NCBI GenBank assembly: GCA_019022495.1
Contig: JAFEKR010000008.1
Span: forward strand, 2,480,001-2,544,000
Direction: 5' to 3'
Origin: Epichloe hybrida
Lineage: Eukaryota; Ascomycota; Sordariomycetes; Hypocreales; Clavicipitaceae
DNA length: 64,000 nucleotides
A model generated the notes under the pieces. That model did not search any database. It had not been told where the DNA came from and saw nothing but the letters and a program-made list of their open reading frames with translations. Position numbers and translations under genes: made by a program. Positions 19,870 through 32,164 of the stretch are shown here, one piece after another (within the stretch, counting starts at the first letter, position 1; every line of letters starts with the position of its first letter).

Positions 19870-21487
19870 AATAAGCAACTATAGACTAGTTATTAGAGAA
19901 GCTAGAAAGCTTATCTATAACTGTAAATAGTTGTATAGAGGGTGTGGAATCTGATAAGCCCGCTAGTTAGCAGCAAGATTAGCAGCCTGTTCAAGAAAAT
20001 TAAGCTAAATCTAGCTCTGTATAAGCAACCTTTAATAATTCAATTATTAAGGAATTTAATAAGAGGGTTTATAGTTTCCCAGAGACTGCTAGGCTTAAAG
20101 GAGCTGAAAATTTCGAACAATGGAAACAAGCCCTAACTATCTAATTTAGAGCTTTAGGCATGCCTAATTTTCTAGATAATCCGGAGAGTTCTAGGGCGCT
20201 AGGGGATCCAGATTAAGCTATTATCCTTATGTTACTAAGGGATAGTTATACGGAAGGACCCCAAGCCGCTATAACTTGGCAAAAATCACCTAAAGAAGCC
20301 TATAATTTACTTGTAAGGCAATATTTATATAGCGTTGAAATCCAGAGGGGGTCCCTATATTTAGAATTTCATAACCTAAATTTTCAAGAGTTTAAGGGGA
20401 CTCTAGAGTCCTTTAATGCAGTCTTTAATAATCTACTAGCTAGATTATTAATTTTAGGGGTCCTGATTGCTCCGATAGATTAGGTTAATCAATATCTTTA
20501 ATCCCTAAAATTAACCTTCCCTTAGTAGGCTAAGAGGCAACGATTTAGTATGCGTACGAATAGGGCTATAGGGGCTCCCCTAGATGCCCTAAATCTTTAA
20601 TTCTTGATGGCAGACCTTCTAGCAGAACAAAGGGATAAGTTATTTACGGTATCTAAAGCCCTGAATTATAAGGCTAAAAACCTTGAAAAGGGTGCTAAAG
20701 AAAAAGAAAAGGCCCCTAAGGATTAGAAGAAGAAAGGAGGCTCTAAAGAAAATAAGGGCTCTTCTAATTCTAATTCTTCTTCTAATAAGAAGAAGAAAAA
20801 GAAGAAGAAAAAGAAGCAAAAAGGTCAAAAATCAGATAAAAAGGATAATAAAGAGACCTCTAGAGAGGGATCTTTTATGCTAGGAAATTACAACCTTTCT
20901 AACGGTGCTCTTAAACCGTACAAGAAGCCTAGCCTTTATAAGACTAGTTATAAGAGCTCTAGTGATAGCAGCTCTGATTCTAGCTCTAGTGAATCGGATA
21001 ATGAAAATCAAGAAATTAAAACCTTAAATGGTTTTAATTATTATAGCAAAGACATAAAAAAGGCCCTATTATATAATACAGGTTTAACTGTATATATTAT
21101 TAATTCTAGGGAGGTCTTTAGGGATTATACCCCTTATAAAAAGAGGGAATCTAACCCTATTATAACTGGTGGTGGCCCTATTTACGCTAAGGGTCATGGT
21201 AGTGCTGTTTTTAAGGTCTTATATTAAAAGAATCCTAATAAATATAGGACCTTAGTGCTTAAAGATACGCTATATTTTCCTTAGCTTAATGTTAATATAG
21301 TTAGTGAACTTACGCACTATATATCTAGTAGTTGCCTTATAAAAAACCTACTTTATCTTAAAGATAGGTCTTATATTGCAACCTTAGATATAGAAAAACA
21401 TGGTTTTTTCTTTCACGTTAAAAACTAATCTATGCCAAAGTTATCTAAAGAGCCTTGTAATAACTCTTATTACATCCGACCTTTTAC
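19870..21487 (+). pseudogene. gag and protease remnant of element C
   Basis: A gag-like region runs to about 20880, with open parts at 20229-20483 (NLLVRQYLYSVEIQ, a gag-type Leu/Gln-rich segment). A Lys/Ser-rich linker follows (20700-20860), then the Ser-rich SSSDSSSDSSSSESD. A protease-like motif (YNTGLTVYIINSR, with NTG in place of DTG) sits near 21080 and a pre-integrase segment after it. Stops are scattered. Element D interrupts the frame at 21487; the reading resumes in frame at 27870. Confidence 0.75.
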
Positions 21488-21783
21488 TGTTGGAACAAGC
21501 ATGATATCAACAAGGGTGCGCGCCTCTGATTGGGTGGGCGCGTTGCATCGCGGACCCACATGTCCGGCCCGACCGCGCCGCGATCGGGGTTAGCACATGT
21601 GGCCTCTTCGCTAATAACCCCGATTAAGGCCCCTTTTCCTATGATAAATAGCGCACCCTCTTTGCTTCTATTTAATCTCTCTTTTACTTGCTTTAGTAAA
21701 CTAGAATATATAATAATTACGTGCACTTTAGTCTACCCTGAAAACCCTACGCGTAGGTTAATAGTATCCTGTAAATACTAACA
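21488..21783 (+). repeat. 5' LTR of element D (296 bp)
   Basis: GC-rich for this block (GGTGCGCGCC, CCGACCGCGCCGCG). A GATAAATA TATA-like box lies near 21644. Ends TACTAACA and is followed by CTAATTAGTGGTTATC, the primer-binding-site position. Confidence 0.95.
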
Positions 21784-22249
21784 CTAATTAGTGGTTATCT
21801 CTATAGATACTATAGATTAGTAAGGTTTATAGAAGAGGCATTAGTATTAAGGACTTACCTTATAAAAGAGAAAGTGCCACTCTGAGATACTAAATATGCT
21901 AAGCAAAAAGTATATTCTAGCTTTCCTTTTACCTTAAGTAACTATAACTAGCTCTATACTAAATCTAAGCTTATTAACTTAATTAAGGCCCGGTTAGTAA
22001 CTAACCTAACCTATCTTTATTTATTTAATTAGCGCGTCTATCACGCGAACAAACCCTTAGAAGCGTGTTTATTAAACGATTAAGGCCTGGTTAGTAACTA
22101 ACCTAACCTATCCTTAATTATTTAATTAAACTTACTAAGGGGCAAAGATAATAGCTTCACTTATAATCCTTTAAACCTTTATTATATCTCTGTTTCCTAT
22201 ACCTCTTAATCTACTACTAACATTATAGTAAAACACTAAGATTAAACAG

Positions 22250-25200
22250 AAGGATCTAGAACCTAAGACATTCCTTCTAATTATAAACATACCTCCCCTA
22301 CTAAAGATATTAGAAGAGGAGTTAACCTATAAGTTACATCTCACCTCCTTAACTATATCTCCCCTAATTTACACTAGTATATTACATAATAAGCACTAGA
22401 GAATAAGGAATTATTTAATCTTAAAGCAAACACTACCCCTAAAGAACTTATAGCCTAGATTCTTATTAAGAAAGTAACTTATAAATATAAGAACCTATAC
22501 CTATAAACCCTATTTACTATCTTTAGTAATAACTTCAGAGGATAGAAATAAGAAACATTCTAAGTAGTAAATCCTAAAGCTATAAAGAGTCTTTAAGACT
22601 TTCTCTTCTTTAGTAGCGTCTACATAGACCTATAGAGTCGCCATAAGATAGTAGTCTTGCTTAAAGATATTATTAACTATAATAGATTCTATAACTAGAA
22701 AGAAGAAGAAATACAGGAAGTTACTAGGAAGTATTCCCCCTTTAAGAGGCAAATAGCGGAGAAGGACTTTTATAAAGACCTCCTTCCTATTAGTATCCCT
22801 TCTTTTAGAGATTAACTAAAGTAACTAATCGCTCTATATTATCCCTAATCCCCTTAACTACTATAATCACTCCTATTCTATTCCTAGATTCTATTACACT
22901 AATCCCTAAGTATACTAAGTGTAAGGTAAAGGCATAATAGTAAAGGCAATCCCCCTATTACAAGCCCTTAACTATAACCCTAGACCCCCCTTATTTCCCC
23001 TCCTATAATAAGGCACTATAATCCCCCTCCGTAATCTAGGACTATAGCATCTCTTCCATAAGATTTAATTATCCCTATTCCCCCTTAGGAGATAGGCTAA
23101 CCCTTATTAAAGTAACTACTTAATCTTAATAAGTTTTATAATAATAAGAGTATTAAGTATAGCGCTAGGGAGTATAACATTCTTAATATTAAGCTCTTAA
23201 CCTATTAAAGGAAGTGTAAGATACTAGGAATTACATAAGAATAGTTAGGCTATGGTTTTAAGTTTATACTAAAAGGAAGACCTCTATAGTACTTCTTAGA
23301 GAACCTTTTAGGCTAAGGAGACCCCTAAGATCTCCTAACTCTTATCTGTAGGATTAGGTAGAAGTTTAAGATGGATAATACGCATCAAAAGAACCATCTA
23401 TTATAGGGAAGATTATAACTACTTATAATTATCTAAGAGAACCCTAGTAAATTAAAGATTAAGTGCTTTAAAGACCTTATAATAAAGCTTTTAAATCTCT
23501 AAAGGGTAAATCCTTATAGATCCTAGTTAGAATTAGACCTCTATAGTTAGATTCTAAATGCCTGTAAAGGAATCCTAGAATGTAGGGCCTATATTATTAA
23601 TCCTCCTATTAACCTCTAATGCTTTTACGAACGGATAAGAATGTTAATTAGCGAATCTAAAGCTTTAATTAATTAGTAGCAGTTCCCTATGGAAGCTAGC
23701 ACTAAGGAATACTTTTAGACTAACTATAAGTATAATAGAAAAGGTAAGGAAGCCTAGTATAGTTAATCTTTATTAAAGAGCAAGCCTTAACGCTTAAAAA
23801 AGTGTTATATATGCGGTAAAGAAGGTTATTAGTTAACTAAACACTTAGATAAGGACTAGAAGAAGGTATTCTAATGATTTAAGAATCACTCTTACACGGA
23901 CTTAATAGCTTCTTTATATAATATGTTCCTAATATAGTATAAAGGTAATGATAATCCTAAATTAGCTAAGGATAATAATATTAACTAATACCTAATAGAA
24001 CTTGGTTTTAGCAAAGAAGATAGTAATAGCTAAGTGCCTATGAGCTTCTTTACACATAGGACCACCTATAATAGCCGTGTGACCACTAAGATTCTTGCTA
24101 GTAAAGCAATGACTTATGCTCTAGTTAAGAAAGATTTATTTAATCTTTAGGAACTAGATAAGGCACTAAGCGCATTTACACTTAAAGGATAATATTTATC
24201 TAGAACCTTTAAAGGCATTATAGCTAATATAGGTGCTATAGGATGTTTATTAGTAGGCCACCCTTAATTCTTAGCTCTATAAAGTGTAATACTAACTATC
24301 ATGCTTAATAAGTTAGATGCTAGGAAGATAAAGATTAAATTTAGCCCTAGAGAGCTAATTAAGGCACTTAGATTAATTAAAGTGCTAACTCTATTCGGAA
24401 TTATTCTCTTTTAGGTGATCCCTATAAACACTCCCTTTCTCTTATACCTTGATGATATGACCCGCCTAAAGATTAATTTCCACATATCAGAGAACGTTTT
24501 ATAGTAAGGGAATATTAAGGTTCCTATTGTGCGTAAATAGGGGCATGTGTAAATGCTTCTTAATAAAGAAGAAAGTGTTACTTAGAGTTATCTTATAGAG
24601 ATTAAGCTCTGCTAGTTATATTAACACTTTAGATACCCTTTAGTTTAACATCTTTATGATTTGCTATGTAAATTAGGGCATAAGGTTAAGTTTAAAGCTA
24701 TTAAGAAACTAACTAAGGTTTGCTAGCAGTGCTAATTACATGTAGATAGCTTATATTAGTTTAAATTTACTCTTTGGGATAAATATGCTTATAAATATGA
24801 AATTATTATAGACATTATATATCTTAATGGTAATCACCTTATTTTATAAGTTGTTAATACGGCTATATCCTTTAATATAGCTAGATTTGTTAAAGATATC
24901 TCTATAAAGACTATGTAAGAAGCACTCTGTCTTTACTAGATTAATATCTATCTAGGCCCCCTAGATTTAATTATTACAGATACTAGAATGACTTTTAGAG
25001 GCAAGGAATTTAAGCAGCTTATGTCATTAATAGCAATTAAAATCAAAGACATCCCTATTAAGGCTTACTATAGCATTAGTAAGGTTAAGCAATATCACAG
25101 GCCGCTCTAAAGAGCCTATAATATCATCCGATAGGAATGCCTAACAACGCTAGAGCCTGTGGCATTATAAATAGTAGTTAAAGCTATAAATAACACTATA

Positions 25201-27350
25201 GGATTAAATAGTCTTATGCTAACAGTCCTTATTTTTAGCGCGTATCCTTGTATAGTTAAGGAATTACCTCTATCACCGGATATTACGTAGCAAGCCCTTA
25301 TAATCTAACTAGCAATGAAGGAAGTTAAGCGTATTTATGCCCGGCAGAAGGTTAGCAATGCCCTTACTACGAGGAACAGTCCTAATACCTCTATAACTAT
25401 TAACCTCCTGCTAGGATTACTTATACGCGTGTAGCGTAAAGGCAAAGGATAGGCAGGCCCCTATAAGCTATTAGCTATAGAGGGCAAGACCTACACTCTT
25501 AAGCTCCCTTAAGGCCCTAAGGCCTTTAGATTAATATCTATTAGGTCTTTTTATAAAGATTCTAATAAAGAGAGACCTCCTAAGGGCGTAGATAACTAAG
25601 ACACCTCCCTATAGCCTATGGCTACCCCTCCTGCTAATCCCCTAAGGTAAGGACCTAGAAGACCTTAGAAGAACCCCCCTATTATTATATCTAATATTAA
25701 TTATATAAATTAAATAAAAGACAAGACTAACATCTTTCTATTAGCTAAGGAAAGCTCTAACCTTAAGCTTGTGATCTAATTACGTAAGGAAGGAATTATT
25801 AAGACCCCTAGCAAACCCTTTAAGCTATCTACTAAAGCTAAGATTAATTCTCTAATTAAATAAGGCGTGTTTGAATTCATTAAGTATAATAAAAGAGAGC
25901 ATAGTAGAGTTTGAATTTTCAATTCCTGTATTATTAATAAGGTAAAGGGTAAGATAACAAATCCGTATAAGAAGTTAAGGCTCGTAATCTAAGGTTACAG
26001 CGATAAGGAGAAGCTAGCAATCCTTACACAGGCCCTAACAATCTAGCAAGCTAGCTAGCAATTAATCCTTGCAATAGCACCTACGTTATTATTACTAGGC
26101 CTTATCCTCTAGCTTCGCGACATTATATAGGCCTATATGTAAGCACGAACGCTTCTTAGTTATATAATCCTGGCCTGAATCCCTATCCAAATCCGTTACC
26201 TATACCCTATAGGTATAATAATGCAAGTAATTAAGCCTCTATATAGTATTATAGAAGCTAGCACCTACTAGTAGGTAATATATTATTATTACCATAGAGA
26301 AATGCTCCAGATAATAACCTCTACGTTTAACCTATGCCTGCTTATAATAATAAAGGAGAACCTAACCTTTACGTGTATAGGGATACAGACTAACAATATA
26401 ATTAGACTATCTAACCACGAGTTCTCTTAACAAGAGGAAGATTAATTAAAAGCTGCTTCTTTTGCTACTAAACCAAAGCAAATCCTTTCTACAGGGAACC
26501 TACTAACCTTTAATAGTAGTATTATTACTCTTAAAAATAATGTAATTACACTAAGGCAGAAGGGCTAGAGTAGAAAGCTTTAGTTAATCCCACTAAATAA
26601 TTTAAAACAGGCATATATAGAACAACAAGCTTAAGGCGCGTATATTGCCTTAATCTACTAACCTAAAGCCTGCTTTAACCTCTCTATTACTACATAATAC
26701 TAAGAGCTATTACCTTAAGATGTAAAGAGCCTAAACTAACGGATTTAATAGCAAATCAATAATCTAAGCTAAGGATTAAGGTTTGTACTATTTAATCTTA
26801 AGAAGGCAAAGCTTTTTACATTTATAGATGGATTATTTGCTAATAACTAGGACCTTACTTCCTAGCTAGGCTATGTGCTTATCCTAGCTAGTGAAGTCTA
26901 AGAGGAAAGCACCTTCATAATCTAAGGTAATATTATATACTATAGCTTTACTAAGAGCAAGAGAGTCACAAGAAGTATACTTACCTCTAAGATCTATAGC
27001 ATAGTTACTAGTGCTAATATAGCTCACGTGGTCTTAACAACGCTTAGGTTAATCACTTATTAATTAAACCTCCCTACGATTCCTGTTATTATCTATACTA
27101 ATTTATACTCTTTGTATAAATACCTTGTTAAGCTTAGTACCATAAAGGAGAAGCGTCTTATAATTAATATTATAGCCCTTCGTTAATTATATAAGCAACA
27201 AGAGATCTGCGAGATCAGATAGATTAATAGGAATAATAACCTTACTAATGTATTTACAAAGGCATTGCCGAATAAGGCATTTAAGAGGTTTATCATAAGC
27301 AATAAGGCAACTATCAGGATGGAAGGGTGGGTTACGCGATTATAATGTTT
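22250..27350 (+). pseudogene. gag-pol remnant of element D
   Basis: Copia order is visible despite stops. A zinc knuckle near 23810 (CYICGKEGYQLTKH, second-half Cys lost). A protease site near 24220 (GIIANIGAIG, from a DTGA-type site). An integrase core near 24700-25150 (ACQQCQL; SISKVKQYHRPLQRAY). Reverse transcriptase near 25860-26420 (QLRDITQAY, IKPLYSIIEA). RNase H near 26790-27250 (AKLFTFIDGLFANN, TKALPNKAFKRF). Most stops are TAA or TAG at expected Gln or Trp codons. Confidence 0.85.
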
Positions 27351-27568
27351 GTATTAATCTAATGAGATTAAAGGTGTTAAGAATTAGGCCTACTTATCCT
27401 TACACAAGCTTATAGATTAGATTTTGTTGTTTATTATACCCCTTCCCCTTGCCCTTTTCTTCTAATATTATTTGCAATTATTTAATCTTATTTATTCCTT
27501 AATTCCTGTTCACTTCTCTTATTAATATTATGCGTTAATAATTATATCAAAAGAGAGAGAGTTTCTAG

Positions 27569-27864
27569 TGTTAGAATAAGTATAATATTAATAAGGGTGC
27601 GCGCCTCTAATTAGGTAAGCGCGTTACATTGCGGACCCATATATCTAGCCCGACCGCGCCGCGACCGGGGTTGGCATATATAGCCTCTTCGCTAATAACC
27701 CTGATTAAGGCCCCTTTTCCTGTGATAAATAGCGTACCCTCTTTGCTTCTATTTAATCCCTCTTTTGCTTGCTTTAGTAGACTAGAATATATGACGATTA
27801 CGTGCACTTTAGTCCACCCCGAAAACCCTACGCGTAGGTCAATGGTATCCTGTAGATACCAACA
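27569..27864 (+). repeat. 3' LTR of element D (296 bp)
   Basis: Pairs with 21488-21783 at the same length. Begins TGTTAGAATAAG and ends GATACCAACA. Confidence 0.95.
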
Positions 27865-27869
27865 TTTAC

Positions 27870-30800
27870 CTACGCCGCTTTTAAGGGTTATAGTTACCTT
27901 ATAGAGGTTTAAATTCCCTTTAAAAAGCCGGATTGGGCTTCTGATTTAGACGAAATCGACGAAAATGATGATGGTATTGAAGAAATCGTACGGGATGATT
28001 TAGAGGAATTAGTCCCTTCTTCTTTACCTATAGCCCTAGGTTAGGTCCCTTATAAATCTAAGAAAATAGATTTAGGGGTGTTAGAGGGCCCTAGTAGAGG
28101 AAAAGGGTCCCTAATACCTCTCTAAGAGGCCTGTGGTTCTCAAGGGGCCTAGCAGGGGACTAGTGAAGAGGGCCCTAGTCTAGATCCTAATTTAGACCCT
28201 AAGGATCTTTAATATTAATAGTTGTTAGAACTAGCTAGCCTATAGCATATATGATTAGGGCGCCTAGGTCTTCCTTTGCTAAAGAAAACTAGCCTTATAA
28301 CTAAAGGAATCCCTGATTTTTCTAAAATTAAGGATAAGGATTTTAGATGTATTGCTTGTGATTAATCTAAGGCAGTTAGAAGACCTAGGAAATTAGCTAT
28401 CCCTGACCCCCTAAGAGCTCTAGATCGAATAGAGGGGGATACGCTAAAAATCAGCCCTACGCCATATAATAAATAGTCAATTTGCTTATTTTTAGTTAAT
28501 TAAAAGACTAGATATAAGTGGGTTATCTTATTACCTAATAAGGAAGGCCTAACTGTTTATAAGGCTATTAAAGGCTTCTTTAGAGGGCTTAAAAATCAAC
28601 TAGGTTAATATCCTAGGCACCTTTACTTCGATGGGGGCTAGGAAATTGATTCTAGTTGTCAAGCTTGGTTGAATTCTAAAGGGATCAAATTTATAACTTC
28701 TAGTCCCTATATCCATGAGCAAAATGGATTAGTAGAACGTTCAATTTGTACTATTCTAGATCAATTAAGGGCTACTATCTAGTAGGTAAAATTACTGTTA
28801 TTTTTATGGTGTTTTGTATTACCTATAGTTATTAACCTAGTTAATATAACTGCTAATACCACTAAGGATAAAAGCCCTGAATAGCTGCTATCTAGGGAGC
28901 TAAATCAGCCTTATATAACTGATATTAGTAGTATTAGAGCTATAGGATCTTACTATGAGATTCTAATCCCCCTAGAAAAATAACCTAAAGCCTAGAAGTT
29001 AGTAGCTAGGACTATCCCTGGAAGGCTTTTAGCTACACTAGGTTCTAACACCTACCTAGTGTATATCCCCTCTAAAAGGCTAGTTATAAAGACTAGCTTT
29101 ATTAAGATTATAGAACCTATAGGCCTTATTTCTAAAGGCTTACCTAGGATTTCTATAGGGGATAACCCTTTAGAGGGGGAAAATAATTTAGATTAATAAT
29201 ATCTAGATTAAGGTTTAAAGGATTACCCTATAGATAATATAGGTATCCCTGTAGGTTAAGAAAAACCACCTACAGGCCCTAAAGAACCCCCTAAAGGCTT
29301 AATTCTAGTGGATCCTATATAGGCACAGCCTATAACTTAACTAGGAAATCAGGTTTTGACTTCGGACCTCGATTTTAACAAAATTATCAATTTCGACCCT
29401 AATATCAACCCTATGGATGTTGATATTAGTTCCCCTTCTTCTCTAGATTTTATAAAAGAAATCTGCTTTAAGGTATAGGAGAAGCTAAAGGAAAAGAATC
29501 CTATTAGCCCTAAACCTAAGACCTGGAAGCAGGCTATATCTAGCCCTGAAAGGGATAAATAGATAGAAGCCACGTATAAGGAATACGAATAGCTTCTAAA
29601 GGCTAGTACTTTTAAATTTATAGGGAAAGATTAAATCCCTAAGGGCTAAAAAGTACTAAAGAATAGGCTTGTTTATAAGCTTAAAAAGGATAAAGAAAAT
29701 AATCCTTTAAAATATAAGGCTTAACTCGTTGCTAAGGGATTTATGCAAATCAAAGGCCTAGATTACCTAGAGACCTTCGCTGCCATAAGTATTCCCCCTA
29801 GCTAGAGGATTTTACTAGCCCTAGTGGCTTGGAATAACTGGGAAATCGAACAAATTGATTTTATAGGAGCTTTTCTTAATAGTAAGCTATAATAACAGAT
29901 TTATATAGTTATTCTAGAAGGGTTTATTAAATTCCTTGAGGTAAATCCTAAACTAGCTAAATTAGCTAGAAGTTTTAGCTGGAAACCTTCTAAAGATCAA
30001 GTAATTTTATTATAGAAGTCTTTATATAGCCTAAAACAAAGCTTAAGGGAATGGCAATAAGCGCTAATATTAGTGCTTAAATCCCTAGGATTTAACCCTT
30101 TAATATCTAACCTAGCTATCTTCTTTAATCCTTTAACCAAAACCTTTGTTATTACGTACATTAATGACTGTCTTCTAATTGGACCGGATTTATCTTATAT
30201 CCAAAGGCTTAAAAAGGAACTTTATAAAGTCTATCTAATAGAAGATAGGGGGCCTGCTGAATTCTTCTTAGGGGTTTAAATCGTATGAGATAGGCCTAAT
30301 AGAATACTGAAAATTCATTAATCTTAGTATATATTAGAAGCCTTAAAATGATTTAATATGCTAGATAGTAAGCCTATTAGCATACCTCTTTAGCTAGGCG
30401 TTTTAGCTACGCAGATAACTAAGCTTTTAATAGCTAGCAAAATCAAGCTTTATCAGTGTATTATAGGGACTATAATGTACCTAATATTACTTACAAGGCC
30501 TGATATAGCTTTTACGCTACAGTGGTTATTTACTACACTAGCTAGCCCTTATATAGAACACCTAAAAGCAGCTCAAAATCTGCTAAGGTATCTATTAGGG
30601 ACTAGATTCCTTACTATTATCTATAGGGGAGACCCTAAAGGTTTAGTTAGCAAAAGCCTAATAGGTTATTGCGATAGTGATTTTATAGGGGATAAAAAGA
30701 CCTCAAAATTAACCTATACTTATCTATTTAAGCTAGCTGGCGGACTTATTAGCTAGAAATTAAAGAAAGCTAGTACAATAGCTCTATTAACACTAGAAGC

Positions 30801-31125
30801 TAAAGCTGATGCTATCTGCGAGACCTTCCAGGAGCTTTAGTGGCTTTAGGGCTTATTTAAGGAGCTAAAAACCCTTATTTCTCCCCCTATCCAGATATAT
30901 TACAATAATTAAGGCGCTATAACTACTGCTTATAACCCTGCTTTATATAGTCATACAAAGCATACATTACTAAAGTTTAACTATATTAGGTAATAGGTTT
31001 TAGAGGGTTTAGCTAAGATTAAATATCTAGATACGAAGTTAATACCTGCAAATAGTCTTACGAAACCTCTTTCTAGACCTCTTTATTAGGCTTTTATTAA
31101 GCTTTTAGGGCTTAATAATTATTAA
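27870..31125 (+). pseudogene. Integrase, reverse transcriptase and RNase H remnant of element C
   Basis: Continues the polyprotein broken by D. Integrase core near 28430-28900 (FDGG, then SPYIHEQNGLVERS, the conserved ENGxxER-type end). Reverse transcriptase near 29560-30300: IDFIGAFLNSKL, SLYSLKQSLREWQ and the active-site region YINDCLLIG, with D of YVDD partly altered. RNase H near 30470-31110 (LTRPDIAFTLQWL, GYCDSDFIGDKKTSK, KADAICETFQELQWL, HTKHTLLKFNYIR). Two frames of 68 and 93 codons remain open. Confidence 0.88.
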
Positions 31126-31334
31126 ACTAACAACTAATTCCCTTTAATAGGGAACTAAAAATAACGTCAAAAAGGGAGCTATATTTAACAATAGCTAGGA
31201 ATTCAAAAAGGGGGTCTTTTATTTTTTCCTGTTTTTCCCTTTTATCTGTTATTATCAAAAGTTATTGTTTTTTACCCTATAGTCTTTTTGTACACTTCTA
31301 ATTGCTTTTAAATGTAATTCTTTTATAGAGGGGG

Positions 31335-32159
31335 TGTTAAAAATAAGACCTATTTTTAGCCCTTTTTCTAGTTAAAGAACCTTCTTATTACTAGCTTACT
31401 TTGCAAGTCTGACAGCTGCACTGCAGCTGTCAACGGTCGCGAGGGCAGCTGTCAATAACTGCGTCGCAGCTGTTAACAGCTGCGACCGACTGTGTGGATA
31501 ACTAATTAGTTAATTGCGTTGTGGCTGCAAGTGTGGCCATAACCACGCCACTAGTAATTAGGTAAGCTAGGGTAACGTAAGCTAGGGTGACGTAAGCAGG
31601 TTACCCTACACATAACTTACCCTATAGCTATCTTTAACAACGATTTTCTTTTTATCTAGAGGTTATATAAAAGTTTTATATATAGCAAATTAAAGCTTAA
31701 AGATAGGGCTTTCTCTTTATGTAAGGTTATTTTTTAGACCAAAAGTTAGTGCATATAGGTTACTAGCTAGTATAGTAGTAAGTTGATTTTTTGGTTTTTG
31801 CATATAAATGAATTTTGCGGAAAATTAAAAGTGGCCTGTAAGACCCTATTAGCGGCCTGGATCCACCGATATAGTTAGTAAGTCTATAAGAGGAAGAAAA
31901 TCTTTTTAACTAGCTAGATAGCTAGTCCTCTTAACTAACAATAGCCGCATTGCCCGTACAACGTATTTAAAATCAATTCTATTGCTCTATAAGATATTAT
32001 AAAAGTAATCTAAATTAAATTCTATTAGTTAATAACTACCATAACCTTCCGTTGCGTTGCGTTAATTGATTTAACGTTGCAGCCCTATTAGTTCCCGACC
32101 GTAGAGCTTGCGCCCGTACAGCTGTTGCTAGCTGGCAACTAGCTCCCTACATTTCAATA
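31335..32159 (+). repeat. 3' LTR of element C (825 bp)
   Basis: Pairs with 18654-19478 at exactly the same length; differences are nearly all C/T or G/A. Preceded by the polypurine tract ending AGAGGGGG. Confidence 0.95.
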
Positions 32160-32164
32160 AAAGT

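Larger units (their letters stand above)
21488..27864 (+). mobile_element. Copia element D, innermost of the A-C-D nest
   Basis: Flanked by the exact duplication TTTAC (21483-21487, 27865-27869). Two LTRs of exactly 296 bases start TGTT(G/A)GAA and end (T/C)AACA. A purine tract (AAAAGAGAGAGAG) precedes the 3' LTR. It sits in the pol region of element C, and C reads through in frame when D is removed. Differences between its LTRs are all transitions, in both directions, so both copies took RIP hits independently. Confidence 0.96.
18654..32159 (+). mobile_element. Copia element C, nested in A and disrupted by D
   Basis: Bounded by two 825-base LTRs of exactly equal length and by the 5-base duplication AAAGT (18649-18653, 32160-32164). 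Sister element B has the empty site (AAAGC at 42446-42450). A purine-rich tract ending AGAGGGGG precedes the 3' LTR. The 5' LTR is followed by GGTTATGAGCCTAG, a primer-binding-site candidate. Removing element D leaves about 7.1 kb. Its coding blocks are less decayed than those of A, B or F, and several frames of 60-116 codons survive. Confidence 0.95.

Noticed and set aside
19942..21227. Several frames of 60-116 codons as separate genes
   Set aside because: They are surviving pieces of the gag and protease region of element C, separated by RIP-type stop codons.
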